Shown here one piece after another: positions 22,694-35,016 of a stretch of DNA of 64,000 bases (positions are counted from its first letter, which is position 1; every line of letters begins with the position of its first letter). Source of the stretch: Micropterus salmoides. Lineage: Eukaryota; Chordata; Actinopteri; Centrarchiformes; Centrarchidae. The stretch is taken from assembly GCF_014851395.1 (NCBI RefSeq), contig NW_024040707.1:17292457-17356456 (forward strand). The letters are read 5' to 3'. Under the pieces are notes generated by a model. It was not told the DNA's origin and did no database searches. It saw only the letters and a program-made list of their open reading frames with translations. Both the position numbers and the translations under genes were made by a program.

Positions 22694-23528
22694 AAGTCAC
22701 TTAATTGGCCTTGTCAGCTCCTTCCCAATAATTTTGTTTCACCTTTGTCATCACATTATCCTACCCCTCCTCTCCCTCAGTCTCATGGCCTTCTGCCCTT
22801 TAACAAATCAACAAGCAATTTACAGGACTCACCCCTTCTCTGTCTCACCTCATCTCACCCTTTCTCTCTATATGTCCCTCACCCATTTTACTAGTTGGTC
22901 CCAGTTGAGAATGATGCCACTTAAGACCTCCCAGTATGATGGGGTTACAAGCTGCTCCAACGGATTAGGAAAATTCCAGACTGATAGCCATCTCTCATCC
23001 ATTTCTCTGGTCTCTCATCCCCATCTTTCTCCTCAGGATTATCTTAGGGGGAGGAATTTAGAGTGGCCTGTCTCCCTAAATAGACCAGGGGACATCTGAT
23101 AGACAGCTGTGGAGGGTGATTGTTCTCTGGGGTGCCCGGTCTGGATCAGGGATTTACCGCCAGTAACTCATGGATGCTTATGAGCCTCTGTGGTGCAGCC
23201 AACTTGGCAATACGAAAAACAGCCCAAGGTGCTTTGGAAAGTCCACGTCAGCCGCTGATTTGAGCAGTGGTGCTTTGGCCACAGATTTAAACCAAGTAGT
23301 TTGTGTTATTATAATTGATCGTCCTGGGTTTTGTACTTATGGTTTAGGTGCAGCCACAGCCCCAAGGATGAAACCAGGCTATTGACAAAATGGCATTAAA
23401 ACACTTGATAGCTCTCTGCATCTGTGCTTGTATCACCGTTTACTGGATCGACATTATATACTGTACAGTACACTAATTCCCCTCAAAAATATGCAATCAG
23501 CACTTATAGATCTTTGTGAAGACAACTA

Positions 23529-23668
23529 AATATCCATCCATCCATCCATCGTCAACCGCTTATCCTGTTTACAGGGTCGCGGGGGGCTGGAGCCTATCCC
23601 AGCTGACATTGAGCGAAAGGCGGGGTACACCCTGGACAGGTCGCCAGTCCATCGCAGGGCCACACAAC
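23529..23668 (-). repeat. SINE-like repeat, 5'-truncated, with (GGAT)n tail
   Basis: On the minus strand it reads from GTGTGGCCCTGCGATGG through CCTGTCCAGGGTGTACC and ends in four GGAT units. It overlaps in content with the copy at the left edge of the window. Located in the tnni1 5'UTR intron. Confidence 0.75.
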
Positions 23669-23880
23669 TAAAAATAATATTTCCATTGTATAAACCACTG
23701 TTTTTACATACCGATGTTTGAGAACTCGTATAAAGCCTACGGGGCTAATTTTCAACAAATAAATGGTTTCATCAAACAAATGTAGCTATTCAAACTGTCA
23801 TCGATTAATTTTTCTACCCTAAAAATGGCTTAACACCACACCTGAAAAACTTTACAGACCACACCATGAAGGGACCTTAC

Positions 23881-23962
23881 CAGAGTCAGAAGCAGGAGTG
23901 AGAAAGATGTGACAACAGCAGAGGCAGGATGGACAGATTGACTTTGTCGTCCCTCTATTTAA
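23881..23962 (-). promoter_or_regulatory. tnni1: tnni1 5' non-coding exon and TATA-like promoter
   Basis: A strong donor (GTAAGG, 23875-23880) ends a non-coding exon that begins at 23881 in plus coordinates. About 70 bases upstream on the minus strand is the TATA-like TTAAATAGAGG (23952-23962), placing the start site near 23930. The first coding exon (acceptor at 21906) carries only one base of 5'UTR, which is consistent with this layout. The start site is inferred. Confidence 0.5.
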
Positions 23963-24429
23963 CTGCACCTCCCATTGTCTCACTCTCTCTATCTATTTTG
24001 TTAGTGGAGGCTATTATTAGTCAACCCCATCTCTCTTACTGCCTAATCTTGCTCAGTCCATTTGTCTCTCCCACATTCATTACAAACCGGGGGCCAGCAG
24101 TTGGAGCCTGGAGCTTTGGCTCTCGCACGGCACAAGAGAATTAAGGCAACTCAGACGATAGGCAGGACTGTTTTATGTTTATACTGGTCAAAGATTGTCT
24201 GAGAAAGGAATTGAAACTAAATAACAAGGGTAAAAAAAGCTGCTACTGGGAAGTATTTCAGTTAGATGTGCTGGAAGAAAGACAGAGAGAGGAGTCCTCT
24301 ATGTTGTTATTTGTTGCTTTGGTCTGCCATGAAATTTTGTAGGGAAACGAGGGAGGCTGATGTCTTTGATGATAACCTGACTTTTCCTGTAGCACAATCA
24401 TCAGGTCAAATCTTAAATTTGACCTCTAC

Positions 24430-24620
24430 TTTTCTGGTTTATGACAAAATACCTACAAAACTAATGACACACCACATACAGTGCCTAAGTGCAGCCAAAA
24501 TTAATAACATTCCCATAAGCCTCACCTGTTCACTTTGTGTTTAGTTCTAGCAAATGGCAGCACGCTTACACGCTAAACTAAGATAACTAACTAGGATAAC
24601 TAAGTTAACATAGCAAACAA
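24430..24620 (+). repeat. Dispersed teleost repeat, copy 4
   Basis: Contains AAATACCTACAAAACTAATG and CACGCTAAACTAAGATAACT, matching the copy at 57225-57440 in the same orientation. Confidence 0.5.
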
Positions 24621-26370
24621 ATGAAAAGTATCCCCACCAAAAATCAGAACACAGAATTTGCACTTGCCAATACTTCCAGTTATTATGCTTTCTGATGCTA
24701 TACCAGGTGTGTTTCCATCAGAAATATCTGTAAACAATGGGGTAGAAAAAAACTAAATTATCGATTGTAATGACCTGAGAAACCTTCAGTTCAAGGTGTA
24801 TATCCAGTGTGTTGTTTTCCTATCTTGAACTGGGCTGTATATGTCATCGTACTTCAGCATATGTTGTGTTGTTGTTTGTTTCTCCATGATACTGACAGCT
24901 TATTGTTTTTAACACTGTGTACTGTGACATGGTAATGTGGTCACTACCATGAATGATCCATGACCATGATGACCAAGTACTGGTAGAATTTACAGTAGTA
25001 TTGTACCTTTGGGGTAATGACCAAATTCCTATCATGCCGTTTTTATGTTACTGCGTTATTTTTTATTTGATGCTTGTGCTGACAATACTTTCTTTATGTT
25101 TCCAGAATTTATTTTGGGTTCTCTTTCTCACAATGTCTATTTTATGTCTCTAATTTCCATGCCCGTTTTCTTTTACTTTGAGATTTAACCTAAAATATAG
25201 TGATTTTAACATTCCAAGAGGAATATTGCCCATTGAAAATACGGAGGCTCACAAACCCAAGAAATCCAAGTATGACGCAATTCACACAGTGATATGGTAT
25301 ATCAGGCTTATACAGTACAGTGGATTGAGGAGAATAGAAACCAAAAGTAATAACACACACACATACACACAAAAACAAGTAAAAAATATCAAATACACAA
25401 ACACCTTTGATGTCCAAAAGCACAGAGAAGCCTGACGGACACACACAAACCTAGCCAAATAACAGCGAACAGAGAAGTTATATTCACCTCAAAGGAGAGA
25501 TAGACCTCTAGTGGTTTAACACTCACACAGCAGACAGCAGCTCCATTTGGTAAAGCCTGAGAGATGGCTGTCCTATTTGCTATTACATTAGTGTCAACAT
25601 GAGGCAAACACTGTCCTCTTTTGAATAACAGTCTTTCAACTCTAGATCGGCCCCATGTGCTTTAACCAAGATTTTGGTTTATGAAATTGCAGGTCACTGT
25701 ATGTGTGTGTTTATCCGCTGAAAAAACCAGATACCCTGGACAGAGGTTATGGTGTTTAGACAGGGCATTCCACGGAGGAGTGTGAGCACACAAACTCTGA
25801 AGGGACTGTACTTAGTGCACATCACCACCACCGAGCTCACAAACTCGCACTTCTCCGCAGATCTCTTTCACATACAGAATTCTGTGGATTTACACCTGCC
25901 TGCCCACACACACACACGCACTCACTTTTTAGACCAATGATCAATCACTGGGTGTCTCCACTCCTTGCAATGCTTCTGCCCCATTGCTGACTCATGCGGT
26001 GTGGCTAGCTTTGGGGTTTTCCACAGTAACAAGAGAAGTCCCTACACAATCAACCCTTTATTCCTGACCTGCACTGAGCTTCACAGCCGCACACAGACTG
26101 CTATATTCTTGACACACACACACACACTACATGCTTGAATGAACAATATATGCTAGGCCTCGCTAATGAGAGTCTGCTGATGCTGAGGCCTTCCTGAATT
26201 TCATGCTGGATGTGCACGTAAGCTCCTGTAGGTGAGTATGCGTGGGTGGATGTTTGCATGCCCATGCCTCAGGCTCACTGTGCTTCTCATTAGTTCTCCG
26301 CACTTCTCAGAACAAAAGATGTCCTGACTTCAGCATACACACATGCATGCAAGAGCAGGAGAGCAATGCC

Positions 26371-26372
<2 letters not shown>

Positions 26373-26442
<70 letters not shown>
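26373..26442. repeat. (GT)n microsatellite
   Basis: About 35 uninterrupted GT units in intergenic sequence. Confidence 0.95.
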
Positions 26443-26443
<1 letters not shown>

Positions 26444-26631
26444 TTTCCAGAGGCTATAACAGCAAGGTTACACCACAAACCCACTACACTGGAAACAGAT
26501 GAGCATGGCAATTAATGGTCTGAACCTAAAATAAATTGCAGCTGACTTTTTAGCTCTGAGCTCCACTGTAGAGAACTGAAGCATTGTTCACAAATAGAAA
26601 CTCAAGTGAAATATGTCAGCACTAACAAAAA

Positions 26632-27250
26632 TTTATTTTTATCTTTGTAAGAGTGTAATACTGTACATGGTTTTAGCAAATATATAGAATACAGTGTGCA
26701 ATGAATATGAGCAAAATGTTTATTCTTAATGTTCAGCTTTAGAAAAACATGCAGATGTGGTCCAGTCTATAGCAAAAGTTTTCAAAGCCAGTCGAACGGC
26801 GATGCGTTTCAATCAACAGCAAGACTGAAGAAACAAAGTGAATGCTGTTTCAGCAACGTTAGAAAACTTCGGGAAATGACGTCCAGAATAGAAGATATTT
26901 TTGAAACATCAAGGCACAAGGGGTAAACAGTGTCCCAGCTCCACAGATTTTGTACAAATAACGCCATCTTTTCCTTGTGCAGCGGTGTCCACAATGACCT
27001 CAAGCAATGAGGTCATGACAGAAAACCACTTTCACCCATGCTTGCAGTACATCAGACTCCTAGGCTTTGTATGACAGCGTGAAAAACCTCATGTAGGAAG
27101 ACAAAAAGAGTGTGCGTGACACTTGCTCTCAGTCCTTTAATCCATATTCGCTGATGGCCGCTCTCTGTACATCTCATCATGCTGTGCACCGCAGAATAAA
27201 GCTGATGGTCTGGCATCCTCTACCCTTTCTCCACTCTGATTGGTTCACTC
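26632..27250 (-). other. phlda3: Candidate phlda3 3'UTR exon with poly(A) signal
   Basis: The minus strand has a textbook acceptor (CTGTCTCCTACTTCTTAG) ending at 27251, preceded by the donor just after the phlda3 stop (GTAAGT, 28318-28323). The region then runs without coding content to AATAAA signals (plus-strand TTTATT at about 26716 and at 26632-26637). Human PHLDA3 is, to my knowledge, also split with a non-coding second exon. The link is inferred from signals only. Confidence 0.45.
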
Positions 27251-28333
27251 CTAAGAAGTAGGAGACAGAAAAGCAGATATGTAATGTTCACTTTATATAT
27301 TTATATATATATTTGACACTGGGGCAGCTGATTGTGTTCTACAAAGTGCATTTGTAGTGAGTTACATTACACTGTTACCACGGCTACTAAGTTAATTTGG
27401 GCACTTGACTACCGCAGCTCTCTTAAGGAAGCATCGCTGTGGATTCCTGGGCTGTGAGCTCATAGTTCAGACTTACACACTCAGTTCACGAGCATTTGAG
27501 ATTTCAGTGACCAGTTTCAGGAAATAACACTGTTGTCGTGTGATGGCACTGATTGTGTCCTAGCTGAAAAGATGTATGGGACGCTTAGCTCTGGTCACCC
27601 CAAATGTCCAATTGCCTTTGTGTCAGTTAAATATATAAGAGAAGGTTGTATGTTTATGTTTGTGTGTGTGTTTAAAAATACTTGGCTGCCTAGTGAGGGA
27701 GAGGCAGGCAGATGTTATTTTGGAGGCTCACATTGCATCGTAATTGCGTCCTCAAGTGAGAGTGTGTTTGTGTCCTAAGAAGACTGTGGCGCAGTACAGG
27801 CCAATGACCATAGTAAGAAAAAACTGACATGACTTTGATTCTACAGTCTACAATACAAATACTGAAGTGGCACTTGCAAATAACCTTTAGCACAAGCTTA
27901 GCTTGAGTGTTTCTCAGCCATGTGCCACCTCATCCCCAAGAGTCTGGATGTGTTCATTCTATCCAATCACTGCACCAGCAACAACTATTAACACCTCTTC
28001 ATAGTATCACATTATCAGTGAAGTCAGTGGCTGATTGGAGACTTTTGGGTTTTTAATGGCAAATGGTTGAAAACCTCTAGCTGGGTGGAGAAAAAAACAC
28101 AGCAAATTATGATTTGTACCTATGATTAGATTTGATTTGAGACACAATTGGTACTGGGAGTAATCCTGAGACATTCTAGCTATGGGATGGTGTGGTTCCA
28201 CACTGCCCCCAAACAAACAAAACAATTAATTCATATTTTAGCCTATGAGAGCCTTCTCAGACATTTTAGCTAAATTTTTATTACAGCCGCAGTTTCTTTC
28301 ACCTCCACCAGAGGAAGACTTACCCTTCCCAGG

Positions 28334-28756
28334 TCAGAGCTCCTCATCCTCCCCAGTGCTGCCCAGGTGTGCTGTGGACAGGTGCCTGTTCCGTCCTGTT
28401 TGCACGGCCTGCAGGTTCTTATAGCGCACCAATGCCAAAGCAATCTCCGCGTTCCAAGCCGTGCCGTCCTGCGGACACCGAAAGTCAATCTCCTTCCCCG
28501 TAGCCATGACTACGGTGAAGTACACCAGCCCCCGCTTGTACTCCACGCAGTCCACCGTGGCCATGCGCTCAAAGCGGAGCTCCTTGGCTTTGGAGCTCCA
28601 CGCCGAGCTCGGGGCATCGTCGCCGCCGCCTTTGCAGTTGTGTAGACGCAGCCCTTCCTCGGTGAGCACGCAGCGTTTCTTCTTCCACAGCTGGAGGAGC
28701 CCGCTGCTGCGCTTCTCCAGCAGCCCGTCCCTCATCACTTTAGCCGGGAGAGACAT
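28334..28756 (-). CDS. phlda3: PH-like domain family A member 3
   Basis: In mammals a p53-induced protein that is almost only a PH domain; it binds phosphoinositides at the membrane and competes with Akt. Single coding exon, 140 residues. The start ATG at 28756 gives MSLPAKVMRDGLLEKRSSG; a GTG two codons upstream is not a start. The PH domain spans about residues 9-112: GLLEKRSSGLLQLWKKKRCV, then FERMATVDCVEYK, YFTVVMATGKEIDFRCP, and the C-terminal helix WNAEIALALVRYKN. Human PHLDA3 is 127 residues; the extra length is a Gly/Ser-rich insert (about 44-58) and the tail. The coding exon is CpG-rich, unlike its surroundings. A donor 11 bases past the stop indicates a 3'UTR intron. It lies between tnni1 and csrp1, as in human. 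Confidence 0.95.
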   Translation of the reverse strand: MSLPAKVMRDGLLEKRSSGLLQLWKKKRCVLTEEGLRLHNCKGGGDDAPSSAWSSKAKELRFERMATVDCVEYKRGLVYFTVVMATGKEIDFRCPQDGTAWNAEIALALVRYKNLQAVQTGRNRHLSTAHLGSTGEDEEL

Positions 28757-29032
28757 GGCCACGCTGAGCCGGAGTCTTCAGACAGAGCCGAAACTTAAAA
28801 TATCTTCAGTAGTAGTGCGTCTCAAGATGAATCCATTAACTACACATCTAATATGTTACTGTATGACAAGTGGCCCTTTGGGAATAGTCTAGGCCTACAT
28901 ATCGGTTTGAACTATGTCATTACTACTAGGCCTAATAGCTGATGCAAAATCTCTCATATAGTCTAGTCTATGTGTAAATCCTACCCGTGCGTTATGACAG
29001 CACACCGTGGAGGTTGGTAGGCTGGTCTGCCT

Positions 29033-29052
29033 GGATATGTTTGAACATGCCC
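29033..29052. promoter_or_regulatory. p53-response-element-like site upstream of phlda3
   Basis: Two adjacent decamers, GGATATGTTT and GAACATGCCC, with no spacer. The second fits RRRCWWGYYY at all ten positions; the first has one mismatch (T for the core C), giving 19 of 20. It lies about 280 bp upstream of the phlda3 start codon. Mammalian PHLDA3 is an established direct p53 target, which raises the prior. Binding itself is inferred. Confidence 0.55.
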
Positions 29053-29059
29053 GGCTCCT

Positions 29060-30340
29060 CTGTGGACCTTCTCCCCCTTCAACTAGCACCCCGCCTCCTC
29101 CTGGTGACGGCAGAGGAGATCCGGGCTGTGTGTGTGCGTGTGTCAAGTGTGTGAGTCTGCGAGTGCACGTAGACAGTTGGATTTCACGCTCTGCCTGGTG
29201 TTTGTGTGTTCACAGAAATACAGGTAGGCGGTGGGTGTAGCCACTTCCCACTTAGGTCGCAGTGCACATGTGTACAAAAACCTGGCACACACAGGCCTGT
29301 TTAGTTAAAAAACAAAATCAAATCAGGCCGCCCTTTTAACTTCCTAAAACTTCTCTCTTGTCTCTCTTGGAGAGCTGGAATGTGAGTGGGAGGAAAAGGG
29401 TGGATAAAGAAGTCAAATGTTGTGTGTCAGAGAGAAACAAAGTGTCAGCAGATAGAGCGGATGATTCCATTATTTCATTGATTTAGTCCATTTGCAACAT
29501 GTGCTATAGCAATTTTTAGTTCTATATTATATTTACACCTCCTGAAATAATAGTAGGTGTGTCTCAAACCAGTGAACAGCAACTGAATGTAATGATTTAA
29601 AAGAAGTGGAGAAACTGGTTAGATTTTCATAACAAACTTCAAAGTCCTGCTGATTCCTCTTAGGTTTCACTTCACTTTACTGCCATTAACCTCATAAAGG
29701 GAAAGCTTTATTATGGAATTAAAGAAATAAAAAAAACATTTGTAATGCTTCTCATCACTGACAGTAAAATAGCAATGTGACAGATGAACTTTGTGGAGTG
29801 AAGCTGTAATTACCCCAACCTTTGAAGATTCTGCGCTTATCGTCTCAGCAATGTGCTCTGTCACTGCAATGTTATGAGAGGAATGGATACAATGGACATG
29901 TGGCATTTTGTTGAAACTTAAAACACAGAACATCACCCTTTGAACTGCTTTCTTTCCCATTCATTTCGCGCGCACACACACACACACACACATAGTTTCA
30001 CTCCCACAGTTTCACTCACATTTTATTACGTCATTTCTTTGCACCAACTAAGGAAAACTGACACCAAAATTATTGTCTTTCAATTTTATTTAATATCATG
30101 CTGTCTGGAAAGCATAACATATGAACAAGCAGCATTTACTCTATTACACAGATTATTGTTAATGTGATACTGAGATTTAATTTGCGCAGAGAGAAACAGC
30201 CTCACAATAAGAAGAGGATAAGGAAGGATCTGTTTTTTTCTGTCACTCTGGTACCATTCACACGGTAATATTTTGCCACTCTTAGTCAGTCGTTTTTCAC
30301 AACTATAAGTACATCTGACATTGACTTAGTCTAACAAAAA
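29060..30340. other. Upstream region of phlda3; no gene seen
   Basis: Contains a short (AC)n at 29973-29991 and nothing else I can name. No exon signals with coding content on either strand. Confidence 0.5.
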
Positions 30341-30497
30341 TAAAATACCTTTTACTATCACTCAGCTCATTGTTCCTAATTGATCATGGCCGAAGCCTTT
30401 GCTTAATGTAGGCCTAAGTATTGCTTCATTTGCCTGATATGTTTGGATTCAAAACTTCAGAATCACCAGGTGTGAGATTTTTACTGTATGTGACCTC

Positions 30498-30566
30498 AGT
30501 GGGATTAAAACCCACAACCTTAGTGCTAGTAACTCAGTGCTCTAACAAACAGAGCCACAAAGGACC
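30498..30566 (-). repeat. tRNA-like module, left arm of foldback element
   Basis: On the minus strand TTTGTGGCTCTGTTTGTTAG (A-box-like region), then about 30 bases, then GTGGGTTTTAATCCCAC (B-box/T-arm-like). It is too diverged for a functional tRNA; it resembles the head of a tRNA-derived SINE. Confidence 0.5.
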
Positions 30567-31884
30567 ACTGCAATGATTACTGTATGTACAAAACAATACT
30601 GTAAAAATACACTACATAATTAAAATCCATAATTGTTATAGTTGTTACATTTAGATTAGACAAAAACTATATGCTGCATTATTGTAAAATACAGCAAAAG
30701 TTTGTTTCTTGTATCAATGATTGAAGAAGATATCTTCATTGATCACTAATTGATTACAAATAGGATAAATGTTATGGAATGATAGATTCTGTAAATATTG
30801 GGTAATGTAAGTCTTTTGCCTAATGTAAAAACTGTGTACTGTCTTTTACAGTATTGTAGCATATACTTTCAGCACTTCTAAGATGATTTACATACATGTA
30901 GCCTATTTTGCAATGTTTGTTATTGGATTCACTGATAGATAAAACGACTAAACTGAAAAGATATTGTGTTGTGTTTCGGTGATTAAAATGTTCTCATGAC
31001 ATTTCACGAAAAACTTATACATTGAATCAATGGTTGTGTGGTGAGAGATGTTTACAATCCAAATGAATGACCAATCACGAGTTTTGAATGAGTTTAGAGT
31101 TTTGTACTAAGAGTTGTGAAATTTTACCACATATTTATAATAATGAAAAAACTGGATCGCTTTGAAACTATTATTGCTAGTATGTGGTAAAAGTTCACAA
31201 CTCTTAGTACAAAACTATAAACTCATCACACTTGTAACACAGCCAGTCTTTCATTCAAACCTCACAACCATTGATTAGAAATAGAAGTTTCTCGTACAAT
31301 GTCATGAAAACATATGGTTTAATCACCAAAACACAACATAATTATATCTTTTCAGTTTAGTCCTTTTATCTACCAGTGAATCCAATAACAAACAATGTAA
31401 GATACATGTTTCAAATCACCCAGCAGAAGTGCTGAAAGTAGTATGCTACAGTATACTGTAAAAGAAGTTTTCACATTAGGAAATACACTTACATTACCCA
31501 ACAATTACAGAAATCATCATTTCCATATGTAATCAAGTTGTGATCAATGAAGACATCCTCTACAATCACTGATGCAAGAAACAAACATTTACTGTATTTA
31601 ACTGTATTGCAACACATAGTTTGTCTAATCAAATGTAACTCTGAGCCTGTCCTCTCTGACGAGGGCCTTCCCTACGTCTCTGAGCACAAGCGCTCTGATC
31701 AATTTCACTGTCTTGCTGTCTATTCTGCTCCTTGTTGAAAGGAATTGCTAGTGTCCACACCCTTTACACAGTCAATGGTTACCAACTGAGTTTACCACCA
31801 CGGGAAATTAGCAATGTAATTATGGATGGTAATCATGTAGTGTATTTTACAGTACTGTATTATACATACTGCAATCATTGCAGT

Positions 31885-31956
31885 GGTCCTTTGTGGCTCT
31901 GTTTGTTACATTGAGCAATAAGCTACTTGCACTAAGGTTGTATGTTTGAATCCCCC
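31885..31956 (+). repeat. tRNA-like module, right arm of foldback element
   Basis: GGTCCTTTGTGGCTCTGTTT followed by TGTTTGAATCCCCC: a B box closer to consensus than in the left arm. It points outward, away from the loop and towards csrp1. Confidence 0.5.
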
Positions 31957-32178
31957 TGAGGTCACATACAGTTAAAATCTCACGCCTTAGAGTGGTGAAT
32001 CTGAAGTTTTGAACCTGGATATATCAGGCAAATAAAACAACAATACATACATGTATATTAAGCAAATGGTTCAGTGATGATCATTTAGGATCAATGACCA
32101 TTGTGATGGTAAAAGGTATTTTAACAATAGAGAAGAAAATCTTAACAAACATTCTGCATGTATTTTGTATGAACATGA

Positions 32179-32184
32179 TTTATT
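32179..32184 (-). terminator. csrp1: Candidate csrp1 poly(A) signal
   Basis: AATAAA on the minus strand about 480 bases past the csrp1 stop and only about 60 bases before the foldback element. Confidence 0.45.
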
Positions 32185-32659
32185 GAAATGCGAAACATGT
32201 CTTTCTACATGTTTTTGTTGAAGTGGATCAGTGTCAGATGTACTTGTTTGGTCCTTTTTGATGTTTCTGTTGTGTTTTTTGTACCAAGTTTTTTGAAATA
32301 TTACCACAGTTGTGTGCAGAGTAGGCTACCATAGCGACAGAAAAAACTGTAATAATAGCAACAAAGTGATCAACAAAAACTGAAAAATTCAGTCAGAGCA
32401 AATCAACAATGCATCGTTAAACAGATGTTTCAGTATTAAGTGTGGATTGGCCTATGTAGCATGATTTACTGTAACAGCACTAGTAATCAGATTTGGCCTC
32501 AATGAGACTAAACTGGTGTTATATTTTCCACTGTACAATATATAATGCAGCTTTGTATCAAGCGTGTGTCTGCCAGGTGAATGTTTCCTGGCAGCAGCCT
32601 GCCCTCTGCAGGAAGAAGACAGGAGTGCAGCATACTGGAAACCTGGAGCTCAGTGGTCT

Positions 32660-34978
32660 CTATTGAGTGTGCGCCAGCGCTCCAGCCCCAAGGCCGTATC
32701 CAAATCCCTTGGGACCAAAGTTTTTGCCGTAACAGGCTGTTGGGAAGAAAGGTAATGTCAAAAAACAAAACAAACTCCACGCCACGTATTAGCATCATAT
32801 CCTTCACTTAACCACAGTTAGTGACTCGCGTGTGTTAGCATTCGAGTCAAAGCTAAGTTAGCTATTCACGTTTGCCCCATCTGGGACCTCAGCAGGGGGG
32901 ATATCAACACTTATTATCTGGGAGCTGGTGTTCAGAGGAGTTTTTGTGATTTTAAGAGAGGCCAGACATAGTTGGGGAGAAAAAGGGGAAAAGAGGGTTT
33001 TTATTGATATGATTTAGGCAAACTGGGACACACTGTTTTGTTTCTAGTTCGTTGTTTGTAGTATTTCCTCAAAACCACATGAGATGATGGAAAAATCAGC
33101 AATGTTGTAACTTCATCAGTGGCAGGCCCCTTGCAAACATTTTTTCTTTCCGGTAAAGGCAAAGACAGAAAACATTTTTAAGATCATAAGAATGTATTTA
33201 AAGATATAACTGCTGGATGACAGGTAAAAAAAAAACACGTTGGGAACACGGTGTGACTGGCTCACAGTGATGAGGTCACAAATGGGGATAATGTTAGCTA
33301 GCTAAGCATCTTCATTTCTCTAAAAGAAACAAGAAATATTTGTTATTGTGCAGCGAACAGGATATCAGTAACAGGAAAAGCACAGGTTGTTCTACTAACA
33401 TTAAGGATGGCTCTGTTCCATTAAGCACTTAATGGGAAGCCACTCCATTGAGCCAGCATGTACTATATTTAACCCTGGAACTGGCTCACCCAAATGGAGC
33501 ACAGCCACCATTAATGTTATTAATTACACTTGTGCTTTGACATGTCAAACAGGTCTATACTCGAGTGTAATGATAAACACAAGTGAGGCACAAACTAGGG
33601 CTAAGTTAAGCAAACGTTAGGGGGAAATATACCCTTTAGAACTGTTAACAAGTTGCACCTTCAAAGGTATTTCTTGCATTTTCTAAATCTCTATTGTCTC
33701 CCTTGAAATTTAAAATGCTTGACTGAGCTGTATTTTTTTTTATCCAGTCAATGGGTGCAACTAACAACTGCCTGCCATAGGCTAGCTTAACGTTAGCACT
33801 GGCAAAGAGTCTGGAAATATTTGATTTAAACATTGTTTTTACCCCGTGGAGACATTTTTATCATTCTGATTGTTGACATGCATGACACAAAAAATATTTG
33901 AGAATGCAAGTCAACAGATAGAAGCTGAGGAAATTATGTTTTGTCCATTAAAAAAAAACAACCCAACTCTGGTATATTCTCATCATTGGTCAGGTGGCAG
34001 CAACACTGCATGCCATGTAAGGTAGAGATGTGCATTCCAAAATGCTGAGAAATGATGAGTGCTGAGATAAAATGGCCAGTGTGTTCTCAATTCAATATAT
34101 ACAAAAACGTTAAAGGAACGAGTCTAACAATTGAAATAAGCTTTTGAGCTTTTCTGTTATTCCGGATGATTTTATTGTTTACCTGAGAATATCTTTCTGT
34201 TAGGGGGCCCTCTGCTGTATTCTTGTGTTTATTACAACTCATTCACAATCTCACAGACACTAAGAAAACCATTTTCTCTCATTTAAAAATGCATCCAGTG
34301 TTATTTAGTTTACATTAACAGACCAAAGTATTAAAATCAACCCAATAAAATGACAACTTGGCCATATACAGTATCAAACTTGCACTTGCTCAACTGTGCA
34401 AGTCAACAACTTTCTTTCTGTATTTGTATGGTTTAGCAGTTTAGGGGGTGCATATGTTATGTAACAACAGTTGCAGACCTGGGCCTTGTGTAAATTGTGA
34501 CAACCAGACATTAACCCATGATAGCAGTCTGGTATGAACAGGCTAAATATGTGTTGAGGAACTAGTGTACAGTACCAAATACAGGGAAGTGAACACAGTG
34601 ACGTTTTACCTTTGCAGTAGATTTCTCCATCCTTGTCAGCTAGTGTGGTCGACTCAAGGCTTTTCCCACACGTGGAACAGGTGAAACATCCAATCTTATG
34701 CCACGCCTGAAAATAAATAGAAGATCTCTTTTAAAAGTGGTTGTGTGTTTTGCAAGCACACACGTCCGTGTGCGTGTGTTTTTACTTACGCTCCCGGCTC
34801 CAATGACTTTCTCAGCAGCGTAGACAGCTTTGCCACAGCGAGGGCACTTTTCTGATCCTCCAAACCTCTGAGCCAGCTTGGACGGGTTTGGGTTGCTGGT
34901 AGGGCGATGAGGAGCAGGTCTGATGGCGAGAGAGAGAGAAAACGTGGTTAAAAGGCTTTAAAAAGAGATTAAAAGGTG

Positions 34979-35016
<38 letters not shown>

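Larger units (their letters stand above)
23970..26615. other. tnni1-phlda3 intergenic region
   Basis: No supported exon. It contains a diverged copy of the TTAGCATGC repeat family (about 24430-24620), scattered short CA tracts and a long (GT)n tract at 26373-26442. It presumably includes upstream control sequence for tnni1 on its left side. Confidence 0.55.
30341..32122. mobile_element. 1.8-kb foldback element with tRNA-like modules in both arms
   Basis: The left arm (30341 to about 31132) and right arm (about 31182 to 32122) are inverted copies at roughly 80% identity by eye. They share TAAAATACC ends, a CAAAACTTCAGA/TTCACC stretch, GAGCCACAAAGGACCACTGC, and TTGTACTAAGAGTTGTGAA next to a ~50-base loop. 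The right arm carries an extra ~0.15 kb (about 31640-31800). Each arm has a tRNA-like module: minus 30566-30498 and plus 31885-31956, with A-box-like GTGGCTCTGTTTGTTA and B-box-like GTTTGAATCCC (right) or GGGTTTTAATCCC (left). I find no transposase frame. It lies between the 3' ends of phlda3's upstream region and csrp1. Confidence 0.85.

Noticed and set aside
30498..30566. Functional tRNA gene
   Set aside because: A and B boxes are diverged, the arms do not pair well, and it is part of a repeated inverted element.
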